From: Dehalococcoidia bacterium
GTDB lineage: Bacteria > Chloroflexota > Dehalococcoidia > JACPQF01
Length of the DNA stretch: 11,612 nt
Assembly: GCA_030650265.1 (NCBI GenBank)
Contig: JAUSEJ010000161.1
Span: forward strand, 1-11,612
Reading direction: 5' to 3'
A program made the translations under genes and the position numbers. This document shows, one piece after another, positions 1 to 7,082 of this stretch. Each line of letters begins with the position of its first letter. Position 1 is the stretch's first letter. The notes beneath the pieces are model-generated. The model saw only the letters and a list, made by a program, of their open reading frames with translations. It ran no database searches and was not told the DNA's origin.

Positions 1-268
1 AGCGCTTCATGCGCATAATCAGCGGAGTACGCGATATGGTTCTGCGCCCCGGACGTCGCCGACTAGCCCGAATGGCCTGGACGTAGCAGTCGGCATGGCG
101 TCCATCGTCAAGGCACGGCCGATAGGTCGGGCTAGCCTTGCTGTGTGAAGAACACGTCTTCCCTCGTCATTTTACCGCGTGTCAGCCCCGATTAGCACCT
201 CATGTCGGGCACCAATTATCACCACAACTTGCTCTGAAGGATACAGAACAGTCTCAAAACGCCCAAAA
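1..268. other. Gene-free left edge, no supported gene
   Basis: I see no convincing coding sequence in this stretch on either strand: the short open frames lack ribosome-binding sites and recognisable motifs. It holds a widely spaced 9-bp inverted repeat (63-71 and 127-135, CTAGCCCGA / TCGGGCTAG) and a small hairpin at 2-14 (GCGC arms, TTCAT loop). No tRNA-like T-arm or cloverleaf was found. It lies downstream of the MMPL transporter gene and its terminator. Confidence 0.5.
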
Positions 269-304
269 CCACCCAAATCGATGGTTACTCACGGATTTGG
301 GTGG
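269..304 (-). terminator. Rho-independent terminator overlapping the end of the MMPL gene
   Basis: A perfect 11-bp inverted repeat (269-279 and 294-304) encloses a 14-nt loop. Read on the minus strand, the second arm is followed at once by TTTT and shortly afterwards by another TTTT, the usual layout of an intrinsic terminator. The first arm lies inside the last codons of the transporter (its C-terminal S-H-P-N-P) and the TGA stop at 289-291 falls in the loop. This is inferred from sequence only; no folding energy was computed. Confidence 0.7.
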
Positions 305-3231
305 CTATTCGGCCACCAATTCCAGTTCCCGATCGTAGCCGCGATGGCCGGAACCAGGAGCGCCCGCACGACGAATGTATCGATGAGCACGCCGATAGCC
401 ACTGCCGCGCCAACCTGGAAAAGCATCTGTATCGGTGCGCTCATGAGTGCACCGAAAGTCCCAGCCAAGATAAGGCCACAGGCAGTGATAATACCACCTG
501 TCACAGCGGCAGCACGCCGCACGCCCTCCCGCATCGTGCGGCCAACGGATTCCTCCCGCACACGCGACATAAGGAATATGTTGTAGTCGGCTCCTAGGGC
601 CACCAGAAGCACAAAGATCAGGATCGGGACTATGTAGTTGACGCCGGGCTGCCCCAATATGTCTTGGAACAGTATAGTACTCAGGCCAAGGGCCGTGCCG
701 TAGGAAAGCATGACCGATAGTACCAGGTATGCTGGGGCAACGAGACTTCGCAAGAGGATAGCCATCACACCAAAGACGCCTACGACCACTAGAGCCATAA
801 CCACGATGAAATCTTCATCCACTAGTCGCTGGATGTCTGCGAACTCTGCCGTAGGACCACCGACGTAGATGGAAGTGTCTTTCAAGCTCGATGCCGCCAG
901 CTCGGTTTTGAGCGCTTCCCGCACACGACTCACGGTGTCGAATGCCGATGTGGAGTAAGGATCGGAGCGGGTGATCATGAAAAAGCGCGCCGTGCGGCGG
1001 TCTGACGAATAGAACAAATGAAGGAGGTCTTGCGCCTGAGGGCTACTTTCGAGTAGGCTGTTGGGCAGGAAATAGTCGTTGCCAACTGAATCCATAGAAC
1101 CGGCCAAGCCATTCAGACCTGACAGTAAAGTAGTTAACAGCCCCAGAAGGCGGTCGCGTTCAGCTTTACCCTCGAGAGAGAGTCCGCCAGCCGGGAAGAA
1201 ATAGGCGTCAGAACGGCCGGCAAATAAAGTCGCCAGTGCTTTGAGATCCTCACTGAACTGCGATATTGCCCTCGTCATATCCGCTTGTTGGGCTGCGGCT
1301 TGAGGTCCCGTTCCCGCACCTCTTGGTAGAAGCCTAGCAGCCTCGCTGGCTTCTACCAGTTGTTGGGCCTTGGCTACCGCATCGTTGTAAGTGGGCTCCT
1401 GCTTCAACTCAGGGTAATCCTGGCCTAGCTGTGCTAGATAAGCGGCGAGGACTGAGGGATCTCCGCTGGTGTCTGCCGGATTGGCTGCAGGACTGACTGG
1501 CGCCCCGCCAATCCCATCCAGTTGTGAAGCAAGCGCCAGTAACTGATAGTCGACTCGAGCGTTACGACGAGCATCGTCCATGTAAGACCTGAGTTGGCGC
1601 AGCGCCTCTGCCGCCTGCTTGTAGTTGGAGTCGTCTCGAACTTGAGGAAAGGCTTCGGCCAGGTCTGCGAGGTAGCGGTCTACGCTATCCAGCCCTTTTT
1701 CCGGCTGCGCAGCCAGAAGCTCCTTAGGGCTGACGTTGGCATTCATCCTACCGGCAAGCCCATCGGAGAGTTGCCGCAGTTGGCCAGATGCTTTGAGTTC
1801 GGCCGGCGTTTGTCCATTTCCCTCGGGTGAGGTTATGGCTTGCACCTTTTGGACTCCCTCCACGCGACGCAATGTCTCACTTACTCTAGCAATTGCGGCG
1901 AGAGACCCCGGATCGCTCAGGTCTCGCTTACTGTCAATGAGAATGCTGACGGGCATCATCTGGCCCTTATCGAAATGCTTCTCGATTACCTTGAAGCCGC
2001 GGACCGAATCGGTCTGTTCGGGCAACTGAGCCAACAAGTCGAAACTTCGTGCCGAGCCAGGCAGGAACATGTAAGGGACTAACAGCAAGGCTATGATAGC
2101 CACGGCTACCGGCAATGGATGTCGCGTAACGGCATCTGCGACCCGCTGCCAGAATGTTATCGCCCCACGCGAGCGCACCACTTCAGGGAAAGGCCAGAAC
2201 GCGTATCGCCCGAAAAGGGAAAGGAGCGCCGGGGTGAGGGTCAAAGCGATGACAAGGGTTATGAACACAGTCAACCCCAGCGCGGGCCCGATGGTCTTGG
2301 TGAGTTCGAAGCGGGCCACGGCGAGGCAGGAGAGACCTAATATTACCGTCGCTGCGCTGGCGGCGATGACAGGGCCGATCTTGTCGATGGTAGCAACGGC
2401 GGCGTCATGCCGGTTCAGTCGGGCCAATTCTTCTCTAAAGCGGGACACAATGAATAAGCTGTAATCAGTGCCTACGCCGAACACCAAGACTACGATGAAA
2501 GAGTCCAGAAGGGACGATATTCGGATGCCCGACTGAGCCAAATAACCCAGAGTGCCACGTGAGACTAAGAAAGCGAGGCCGATAGTGATGAGCGGCACGA
2601 GCGAGGCCACGGGAGAACGATAAACTGCAAGTAGAACGAGCAGTACCAAAACTAGGGTGATGACGGTTGTACGGTCAGCGCCTTGAATGAGGGCCTTGAT
2701 CAGGTCGGCGCCTATGCCGGCCTGGCCGGTTACGTATGTCTCTGGTCCTCCCTGAGTGTTCCCTAGATGGTCGCGAATAGCCTCAACTGTGGCATTACTC
2801 GAGGTCTGAAACGGCGCCACCTTTAGGTTGACTTGCATCATCATCGCCGTGTTGTCGGCGCTGATCAGAAGCTGGCGCATTTCGGGCTGATCGAAGATCG
2901 ATACGACTTTCTCAACTTCCTCTGGCGCTGATTTGGAAAGCAGCCATTGGTGCACTTCCCTAGCATAGGCAATGTCCCGGTCCGATAGCCCTCCAGGGTT
3001 GTAGAATACTATCACGCTGCTGCCAGCAGCCGCCTCGTTTGGGAACTTGCTGGCAATCAAGTCCCTAGCGCGTATGGACTCGGTACCCATAGGGAGGAAA
3101 CTGGTTTCATCGGACGTGCCGACCTTGGTTAGAGACGGCGCGTACAGCGCCATGTAGGCTCCGACAACTACCCAGGCTACGGTCACCCACACGCGATAGT
3201 TGATTACATAGCCACCCAACTTCTTGAACAT
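289..3231 (-). CDS. MMPL/RND-superfamily transporter with an enlarged second external loop
   Basis: Predicted inner-membrane exporter of the MMPL family, whose members move lipids or other hydrophobic molecules using proton motive force. Residue numbers count from the ATG at 3231. The layout is TM1 (~12-31), external loop 1 (~32-187), TM2-6 (~188-340), TM7 (~373-391), external loop 2 (~392-807) and TM8-12 (~808-975). Both halves carry the family's G-x-D-Y proton-relay motif in a membrane helix: GTDYS (Asp ~256) and GADYN (Asp ~882). At about 980 residues it is longer than simple MMPL proteins, and the excess is in loop 2, which is rich in predicted helices (LRQLRSYMDDARR, AKAQQLVEASEAARL). 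The ATG at 3249 is also possible but has no upstream ribosome site. I prefer 3231 because GGAGG (3243-3247) precedes it and MFKKLG fits family N-termini. It is the last gene of the putative run with the ABC1 gene, 81 nt away. The cargo cannot be told from sequence. Confidence 0.93.
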   Translation of the reverse strand: MFKKLGGYVINYRVWVTVAWVVVGAYMALYAPSLTKVGTSDETSFLPMGTESIRARDLIASKFPNEAAAGSSVIVFYNPGGLSDRDIAYAREVHQWLLSKSAPEEVEKVVSIFDQPEMRQLLISADNTAMMMQVNLKVAPFQTSSNATVEAIRDHLGNTQGGPETYVTGQAGIGADLIKALIQGADRTTVITLVLVLLVLLAVYRSPVASLVPLITIGLAFLVSRGTLGYLAQSGIRISSLLDSFIVVLVFGVGTDYSLFIVSRFREELARLNRHDAAVATIDKIGPVIAASAATVILGLSCLAVARFELTKTIGPALGLTVFITLVIALTLTPALLSLFGRYAFWPFPEVVRSRGAITFWQRVADAVTRHPLPVAVAIIALLLVPYMFLPGSARSFDLLAQLPEQTDSVRGFKVIEKHFDKGQMMPVSILIDSKRDLSDPGSLAAIARVSETLRRVEGVQKVQAITSPEGNGQTPAELKASGQLRQLSDGLAGRMNANVSPKELLAAQPEKGLDSVDRYLADLAEAFPQVRDDSNYKQAAEALRQLRSYMDDARRNARVDYQLLALASQLDGIGGAPVSPAANPADTSGDPSVLAAYLAQLGQDYPELKQEPTYNDAVAKAQQLVEASEAARLLPRGAGTGPQAAAQQADMTRAISQFSEDLKALATLFAGRSDAYFFPAGGLSLEGKAERDRLLGLLTTLLSGLNGLAGSMDSVGNDYFLPNSLLESSPQAQDLLHLFYSSDRRTARFFMITRSDPYSTSAFDTVSRVREALKTELAASSLKDTSIYVGGPTAEFADIQRLVDEDFIVVMALVVVGVFGVMAILLRSLVAPAYLVLSVMLSYGTALGLSTILFQDILGQPGVNYIVPILIFVLLVALGADYNIFLMSRVREESVGRTMREGVRRAAAVTGGIITACGLILAGTFGALMSAPIQMLFQVGAAVAIGVLIDTFVVRALLVPAIAATIGNWNWWPNSHPNP

Positions 3232-3312
3232 TCGCTGGTCATCCTCCATTAATAAATTGCTCGCCTAAGCGCATGGCCATAGGTCCTCTCCTCAGGCAAG
3301 AAGATTCATAGC

Positions 3313-5070
3313 TTATAGTCGCCCGGATCGTAGTATGCTAAGCACCAGCGTGGCGCCGAGCGCTAGCGTAGCCAATAACCCGCCGACGGCCAATAGGGGC
3401 ATCCCCCAAAGAGTTGGGCCGGCTTCCGCCTGAAAAAGCAGGGCCGTCCCTATAAACCCAGTCGCCATAACGATAGACAGGGAGAGTCTGTTGACCAGCG
3501 TCTCGCGCCGGAACCAGACTTCTTCTTGCGAGGGCGACTGAGCACTTTGGCTAAACTCACCGCGCTCAAGCATCTCCATTAGGTTTGTTACATGTCGAGG
3601 CAGCTTTAGAGCTAGTTCGGTTGTTTCGATAATAGCCGAAGCCACAGAAGTTAGCCCTTGCGCCGAGAGTCGCCGTACTAGAAGCTCCCGTCCGAAGGGT
3701 TCTGCCACGTCTATGATGGAGAGCTTCGGATCGAGCCGAGCAACTATCCCCTCTACTGTAATGAGCGACTTGACCAGTAGCATCAGATCAGACGGCACCT
3801 GGAGGTGATGTTTGCGGAGGAGGCGAATCGCTTGGTTAATGACCTCGTCGAAGGGTACCTCCCGCATGGGAAAGCGGTAGTAGCGGCGTAGTAGTCGTGC
3901 CAGATCGCGTTGCAACTCCCGAGCATCGACACGTGTGCGGGAGGTACTGATCGCGAGGATGACGTGGACCATACCTTTGAAATCGCGACCAATTAGAGAG
4001 GTGGTCAGCTTTACCAAGTGGGCTCGTAATTCGTCATCCAACTCCCCAACCATGCCGAAGTCCATAAAGGCAATCCTGCCGCAATTGTCCACGAGCACGT
4101 TCCCGGGATGCGGGTCGCCGTGGAAAAACCCATCTATCAGCATTTGTCCAAGAATGACGTGAGTAAAGGTCCGAGCAACTATTGCGCGGTCGATGCCCAT
4201 GGCTTCGAGGGCGGCGACGTCGGCTATCTTGACCCCGCTAACGCGTTCCATCGTAATTACTCGGCGGGCTGTGTAATTCCAATAGACCCGGGGAATGCGT
4301 ACCGCTTGCTCATTCCTGAGGTTGCCCTGAAACAAATCTGCGTTGCGTCCTTCCAACCTGAAGTCGAGCTCATCGCGTAGATTGCTACCTAGTTCCTCGA
4401 CGAGGTCGACCAGCCCCCACAAGCGCGCCCATTCCGCTCGGCGCTCAAGCCTGGATGCCATATTCGCCAGAATGGCCAAGTCGACCTCGATCTGTCCTTC
4501 TATTCCGGGCCGCTGCACCTTGACTACTACTTCTTCTCCAGAGTTAAGGCGGGCTTGGTGAACTTGGGCGAGGGAGGCGGCGGCAAAGGGTGCTGCCTCG
4601 AAGGCCGCGAATAGCTCCTCTACTGGTTGGCCTAGCTCTGCCTCTATCTGGGTGCGCACCTGCTCGCACGGGAACGCCGGAAGATCGTCCTGCAACGACT
4701 CGAGCTCCCGTATGAACTCTTCGGGCAGAAGATCAAGTCGTGTGGAGAGAAACTGCCCCAGTTTTATGGCCGTGGGGCCAAGGTCTTCGATGGCCCGTCT
4801 AAGTCTCTGGGGAACGGAAAGCGCGGACCTACTTTCTGGTGTGAGCCCGGCAAGGCGCCGAATCACAGTGGATGTCAGAGTTCGCACTCCACTCTGGTCT
4901 AAAATGTAGCCAAAGCCGTGCCGCGCAAGTATGTTGGCTATCTCACCGTAGCGTTCAGCACGCCGGTAAGCTGCAGAAACAGGCCACAGCACCCCCACAA
5001 TTTGTCCTTCCGTCAGCAAGGTCCGCGCTGGTTTAGCCGTAAGGCGGCCCCGTATTGCCAAATGGAGCAA
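3313..5070 (-). CDS. ABC1/UbiB-family atypical protein kinase-like protein
   Basis: Member of the ABC1/AarF/UbiB family. Characterised relatives support ubiquinone or other isoprenoid-lipid metabolism through an ATPase/kinase-like fold; the role outside proteobacteria is poorly defined. Diagnostic motifs appear in order: the family-specific KxGQ motif (KLGQ, 103-106), the Ala-rich nucleotide loop replacing the usual Gly-rich one (AAASLAQVHQA, 163-173), the ATP-binding Lys in VKVQRP (Lys184), the catalytic loop HGDPHPGN (317-324, Asp319), and DFG (337-339). The C-terminus (about 525-580) has two hydrophobic segments that could anchor it in the membrane, as in UbiB. The 585-residue length is normal. 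Start choice is uncertain: TTG at 5070 lies 14 nt after the upstream small gene but has a poor ribosome site, while GTG at 4998 has AAGGA six bases before it and would remove 24 residues. Same strand and spacing suggest co-transcription with the 64-residue gene and the MMPL gene. Confidence 0.93.
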   Translation of the reverse strand: MLHLAIRGRLTAKPARTLLTEGQIVGVLWPVSAAYRRAERYGEIANILARHGFGYILDQSGVRTLTSTVIRRLAGLTPESRSALSVPQRLRRAIEDLGPTAIKLGQFLSTRLDLLPEEFIRELESLQDDLPAFPCEQVRTQIEAELGQPVEELFAAFEAAPFAAASLAQVHQARLNSGEEVVVKVQRPGIEGQIEVDLAILANMASRLERRAEWARLWGLVDLVEELGSNLRDELDFRLEGRNADLFQGNLRNEQAVRIPRVYWNYTARRVITMERVSGVKIADVAALEAMGIDRAIVARTFTHVILGQMLIDGFFHGDPHPGNVLVDNCGRIAFMDFGMVGELDDELRAHLVKLTTSLIGRDFKGMVHVILAISTSRTRVDARELQRDLARLLRRYYRFPMREVPFDEVINQAIRLLRKHHLQVPSDLMLLVKSLITVEGIVARLDPKLSIIDVAEPFGRELLVRRLSAQGLTSVASAIIETTELALKLPRHVTNLMEMLERGEFSQSAQSPSQEEVWFRRETLVNRLSLSIVMATGFIGTALLFQAEAGPTLWGMPLLAVGGLLATLALGATLVLSILRSGRL

Positions 5071-5084
5071 GGAATCTACGTCTG

Positions 5085-5279
5085 CTAGTTTCGCTCCACC
5101 CGCGCTACAGCTTCGTCGACGAGACTACCCCCGGCGAGAAGCAGTTCACACGTTGCCGCCCGAAGGTTTTGTCGCGTCTCCCGCGGTATTAGGCGTTCAG
5201 GCACCCTAACGATTAGATCGTGGACCTTCGAACGCCGCGAGATGTGCTTGCCGGCACCGGTAACCCTTTCACTACTCAT
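5085..5279 (-). CDS. Small 64-residue protein preceding the ABC1 gene
   Basis: A short gene I cannot name. Support for it being real: ATG at 5279 has a strong ribosome site (GGAGGTGA, six to seven bases upstream), it ends 14 nt before the ABC1 start on the same strand, and its codons look like those of its neighbours. The N-terminal third is basic (several Arg/Lys/His in the first 25 residues). From about residue 29 the pattern PRETRQNLRAATCELLLAG then SLVDEAVARVE suggests one or two amphipathic helices. From memory this resembles small helical proteins of bacteria with a pattern like P-x-E-T-x-x-H-L-x-x-A-x-x-E-x-L-L-A, but I could not check that. There is no signal peptide or membrane segment. 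Its ribosome site sits at the edge of the duplicated sequence 5287-5446, so its leader was shaped by that rearrangement. Confidence 0.6.
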   Translation of the reverse strand: MSSERVTGAGKHISRRSKVHDLIVRVPERLIPRETRQNLRAATCELLLAGGSLVDEAVARVERN

Positions 5280-5308
5280 TTGCCGTCACCTCCACAATAC
5301 TCCAACTG

Positions 5309-5339
5309 TTCATAAAAACCAGAAAATTCATAAAAACCA
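5309..5339. repeat. Tandem 13-mer upstream of the small gene
   Basis: TTCATAAAAACCA occurs at 5309-5321 and again at 5327-5339, an 18-bp period. It lies 30 to 60 bases upstream of the ATG of the 64-residue gene and inside the larger duplication, so it is also found at 7773-7804. On the minus strand it reads TGGTTTTTATGAA. It could be an operator or part of an AT-rich promoter, but I could not fit a good -35/-10 pair here. Confidence 0.55.
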
Positions 5340-5362
5340 AAGTAATAGGCAAAAAAGAAACT

Positions 5363-5446
5363 CTAGCGTCCTTCGGCTTTCACCGCTGAGCTCCTGTGTT
5401 GCGGCTTCATAGCGTCGCACGTATTCAGGCAGATTGACTCCAATTC
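5363..5446 (-). pseudogene. Frameshifted 3' remnant of the winged-helix regulator gene
   Basis: Read on the minus strand this encodes N-L-P-E-Y-V-R-R-Y-E-A-A then Q-E-L-S-G-E, matching the intact regulator (7828-8535) near its C-terminus. The 50-bp deletion then shifts the frame, so the original ending (E-G-R stop) is present as DNA (TAG at 5363-5365) but out of frame. There is no start codon, DNA-binding domain or upstream gene body: only the last ~28 codons' worth of DNA remains. It is not expected to make a functional product. Confidence 0.85.
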
Positions 5447-5656
5447 ATGCATATTCAAAGCGATCAATTCGCCCTTCTCGGGCGGCCTCGCCAATGCAGC
5501 CAATTCCTTAACGCGTCAACGCTAATGCATCCGAGTACAGAAACAACCGAAACGCTAGTTCCTTCAAACTCTCTGAAAGGGTCCCGTATTTCGCATGCTG
5601 TGAATTGAGACCCTCGATGCCTGGAACATAACAGATTAGCCCGTGCGACATTCGAA
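5447..5656. other. Spacer between the repeat remnant and the KAS III gene
   Basis: This lies downstream of the KAS III stop. A short frame on the minus strand (5508-5708) overlaps the end of the synthase and has no ribosome site or motif, so I do not call it. A GC-rich hairpin at 5470-5484 (CGCCC arms, TTCTC loop) could act as a weak terminator for the synthase, but no clear T-run follows it. Confidence 0.4.
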
Positions 5657-6655
5657 CTATTCTGTATAAGGACTCCTCGCTCCCCACTGGACTATGCTGG
5701 CGCCCCACGAAAGTCCGGCGCCAAAAGCGACGATGGCTACTTTGTTGCCATCCTTCAGCATGCCCCGGTCAACGGCATCACACAGTGCGATCGGAATCGA
5801 GGCCGACGAGGTATTACCATACACATCCAGGTTTGTCAACAACCTTTCCGTGGGAATGCCAAGGGTCTTGGCGATGGTGCTAATGATGCGATCGTTCGCC
5901 TGATGAAAGACAAAGAGATCAATGTCTTTCAGCCCAAGCCCGCTATCTCTGACCAATGATGTGGTGACGGCACAGACAACCTTGACTGCGAACTTGAACA
6001 CTTCGCGACCGTTCATTTCCAGATAGGGCCGCTCCTTCTTCGGTCTAGCGCCTACAGCGCCGAAGAAACTATGAGCGAACACGTGCTCAGCCCCCGATCC
6101 GTCGCTTCCGAGAACGAAGCTTAGCGGACCGCTCGGAACTTCACTGGACTGGAGAACCACGGCGCCGGCGCCATCGCCAAACAGAATGCAGGTGTTGCGA
6201 TCGGTCCAATCCAATACCCTAGAGTAGACGTCCGAGCCAATGATCAGCACGTTGCGATATACGCCTGAGGAAATGAATTGGCTTCCGGTGGCAAGGGCGC
6301 AGATGAATCCATTGCAGGCGGCGTTCACGTCAAATGCCCCGGCCCGGTTGGCGCTGATAGCGTGCTGCACCAAAGAGGCGCAGGCGGGGAAGATCATGTC
6401 GCCGGTCGAAGTGGACACTATTATCAAGTCCAGGTCGTCAGGAAGAACCTCGGCCATCTCGAGGGCCAAGAGCGAAGCTTGCGTTGCCATTGTGGAAGCG
6501 GACTCATTGTCAGCAGCGATCCGTCGCTCACCTATGCCGGTGCGGCTTCGAATCCAATCATCGGATGTGTTAATCACTTTCTCAAGATCATGGTTTGTCA
6601 TGATCTTCTCCGGAAGGTACTTACCCCAACCGGTGATTCTGGCATAGGTGCGCAA
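5657..6655 (-). CDS. fabH: Beta-ketoacyl-ACP synthase III (FabH-type)
   Basis: Condensing enzyme of the thiolase superfamily. FabH-type enzymes join an acyl-CoA to malonyl-ACP to begin fatty-acid or related acyl chain synthesis. The full-length 332-residue protein has the complete triad: Cys114 in AACNGF, His251 in FHQAND and Asn281 in YGNTSSAS. The FGDGAGA segment (~160) and the closing GAGLSWGA signature (~312-320) are also typical. The N-terminus (ITGWGKYLPEK, then TSDDWIRSRTGIGERR) is classic for KAS III. The start is TTG at 6655, supported by AAAGGA about seven bases upstream. It stands alone on its strand, 427 bp after the selenoprotein gene. It could serve housekeeping initiation, but its setting near MMPL and ABC1 genes also allows a specialised lipid role. 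KAS III-like enzymes of secondary metabolism share these residues, so the exact substrate is unknown. Confidence 0.93.
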   Translation of the reverse strand: MRTYARITGWGKYLPEKIMTNHDLEKVINTSDDWIRSRTGIGERRIAADNESASTMATQASLLALEMAEVLPDDLDLIIVSTSTGDMIFPACASLVQHAISANRAGAFDVNAACNGFICALATGSQFISSGVYRNVLIIGSDVYSRVLDWTDRNTCILFGDGAGAVVLQSSEVPSGPLSFVLGSDGSGAEHVFAHSFFGAVGARPKKERPYLEMNGREVFKFAVKVVCAVTTSLVRDSGLGLKDIDLFVFHQANDRIISTIAKTLGIPTERLLTNLDVYGNTSSASIPIALCDAVDRGMLKDGNKVAIVAFGAGLSWGASIVQWGARSPYTE

Positions 6656-7082
6656 TTCCAGATCCTTTCAATCGTCAACTCAGGAAACTTGTTTAAACTC
6701 CATCAGGAATTGGTCAGTCCGTGCTAATTCGCCACTTCTTTCGACAATACCTACCATTCTTCACGGCCATTCGGATCTGATATTATTGAAAACCTTCATG
6801 GCTTCGGCCATGCCTACGACTTACCCTTCTTCGATGGTTCGGTTAGGCGAGGCCGTCGAGGCATGGGCGCTGAAAGGGCATCGCCCAATCGCCAGACAAG
6901 AAAACGGACTAGTTCTGAGCGCTGAGGATTCGGGGGCCGATCCGCGCCTCTGCGAGTTGGCCAAGGATTGCAGCCCCTAGTGTGAGTGGCACCACTTTCC
7001 AATCAACACCGAGCGCATTCAACTCATAATCATGCCCGTCTAGTCCCTGAACTGAGCTTCGCTATCATTTCATTTACGGTTC
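6656..7082. other. 427-bp gap between the Sec-peroxiredoxin and KAS III genes
   Basis: No confident gene. On the plus strand a frame ending at 6980 (TAG) has coding-like third positions from about 6802 or 6835 but no ribosome site and no motif I recognise; it might be a gene remnant. Structures seen: a perfect hairpin at 6797-6812 (CATGGC arms closing a TTCG tetraloop on the plus strand), a GGGCG/CGCCC pair at 6865-6869 and 6882-6886, and a short palindrome at 6985-6996 just after that frame. The KAS III promoter is probably here on the minus strand, but I found no good -35/-10 pair. Confidence 0.4.

Larger units (their letters stand above)
5287..5446. repeat. Direct repeat, left copy (of regulator 3' end and downstream DNA)
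   Basis: This stretch aligns with 7751-7961 in the same orientation. Over about 160 aligned bases I count seven substitutions and one single-base indel, plus a 50-bp block (7845-7894) missing here. The missing block is bounded by CTT in the right copy, consistent with slippage between short repeats. The left part (5287-5362) matches DNA downstream of the regulator; the right part (5363-5446) matches its last codons. Homology may continue weakly past 5446, since AATTCGCCC recurs at 5466-5474 after a 24-bp insertion, and past 5287 toward 5281. Confidence 0.9.

Noticed and set aside
1..268. A tRNA or small gene at the left edge
   Set aside because: No cloverleaf, T-arm consensus or supported frame was found; the GCGC hairpin at 2-14 is too small to be informative.
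5281..5450. Mobile-element ends or CRISPR repeats as an explanation of the repeat
   Set aside because: There are only two copies, they contain the end of a cellular gene, and no terminal inverted repeats, transposase or regular spacers are present.
5508..5708. 66-residue minus-strand frame overlapping the end of KAS III
   Set aside because: No ribosome site or motif, and it overlaps the synthase's conserved C-terminus in another frame.
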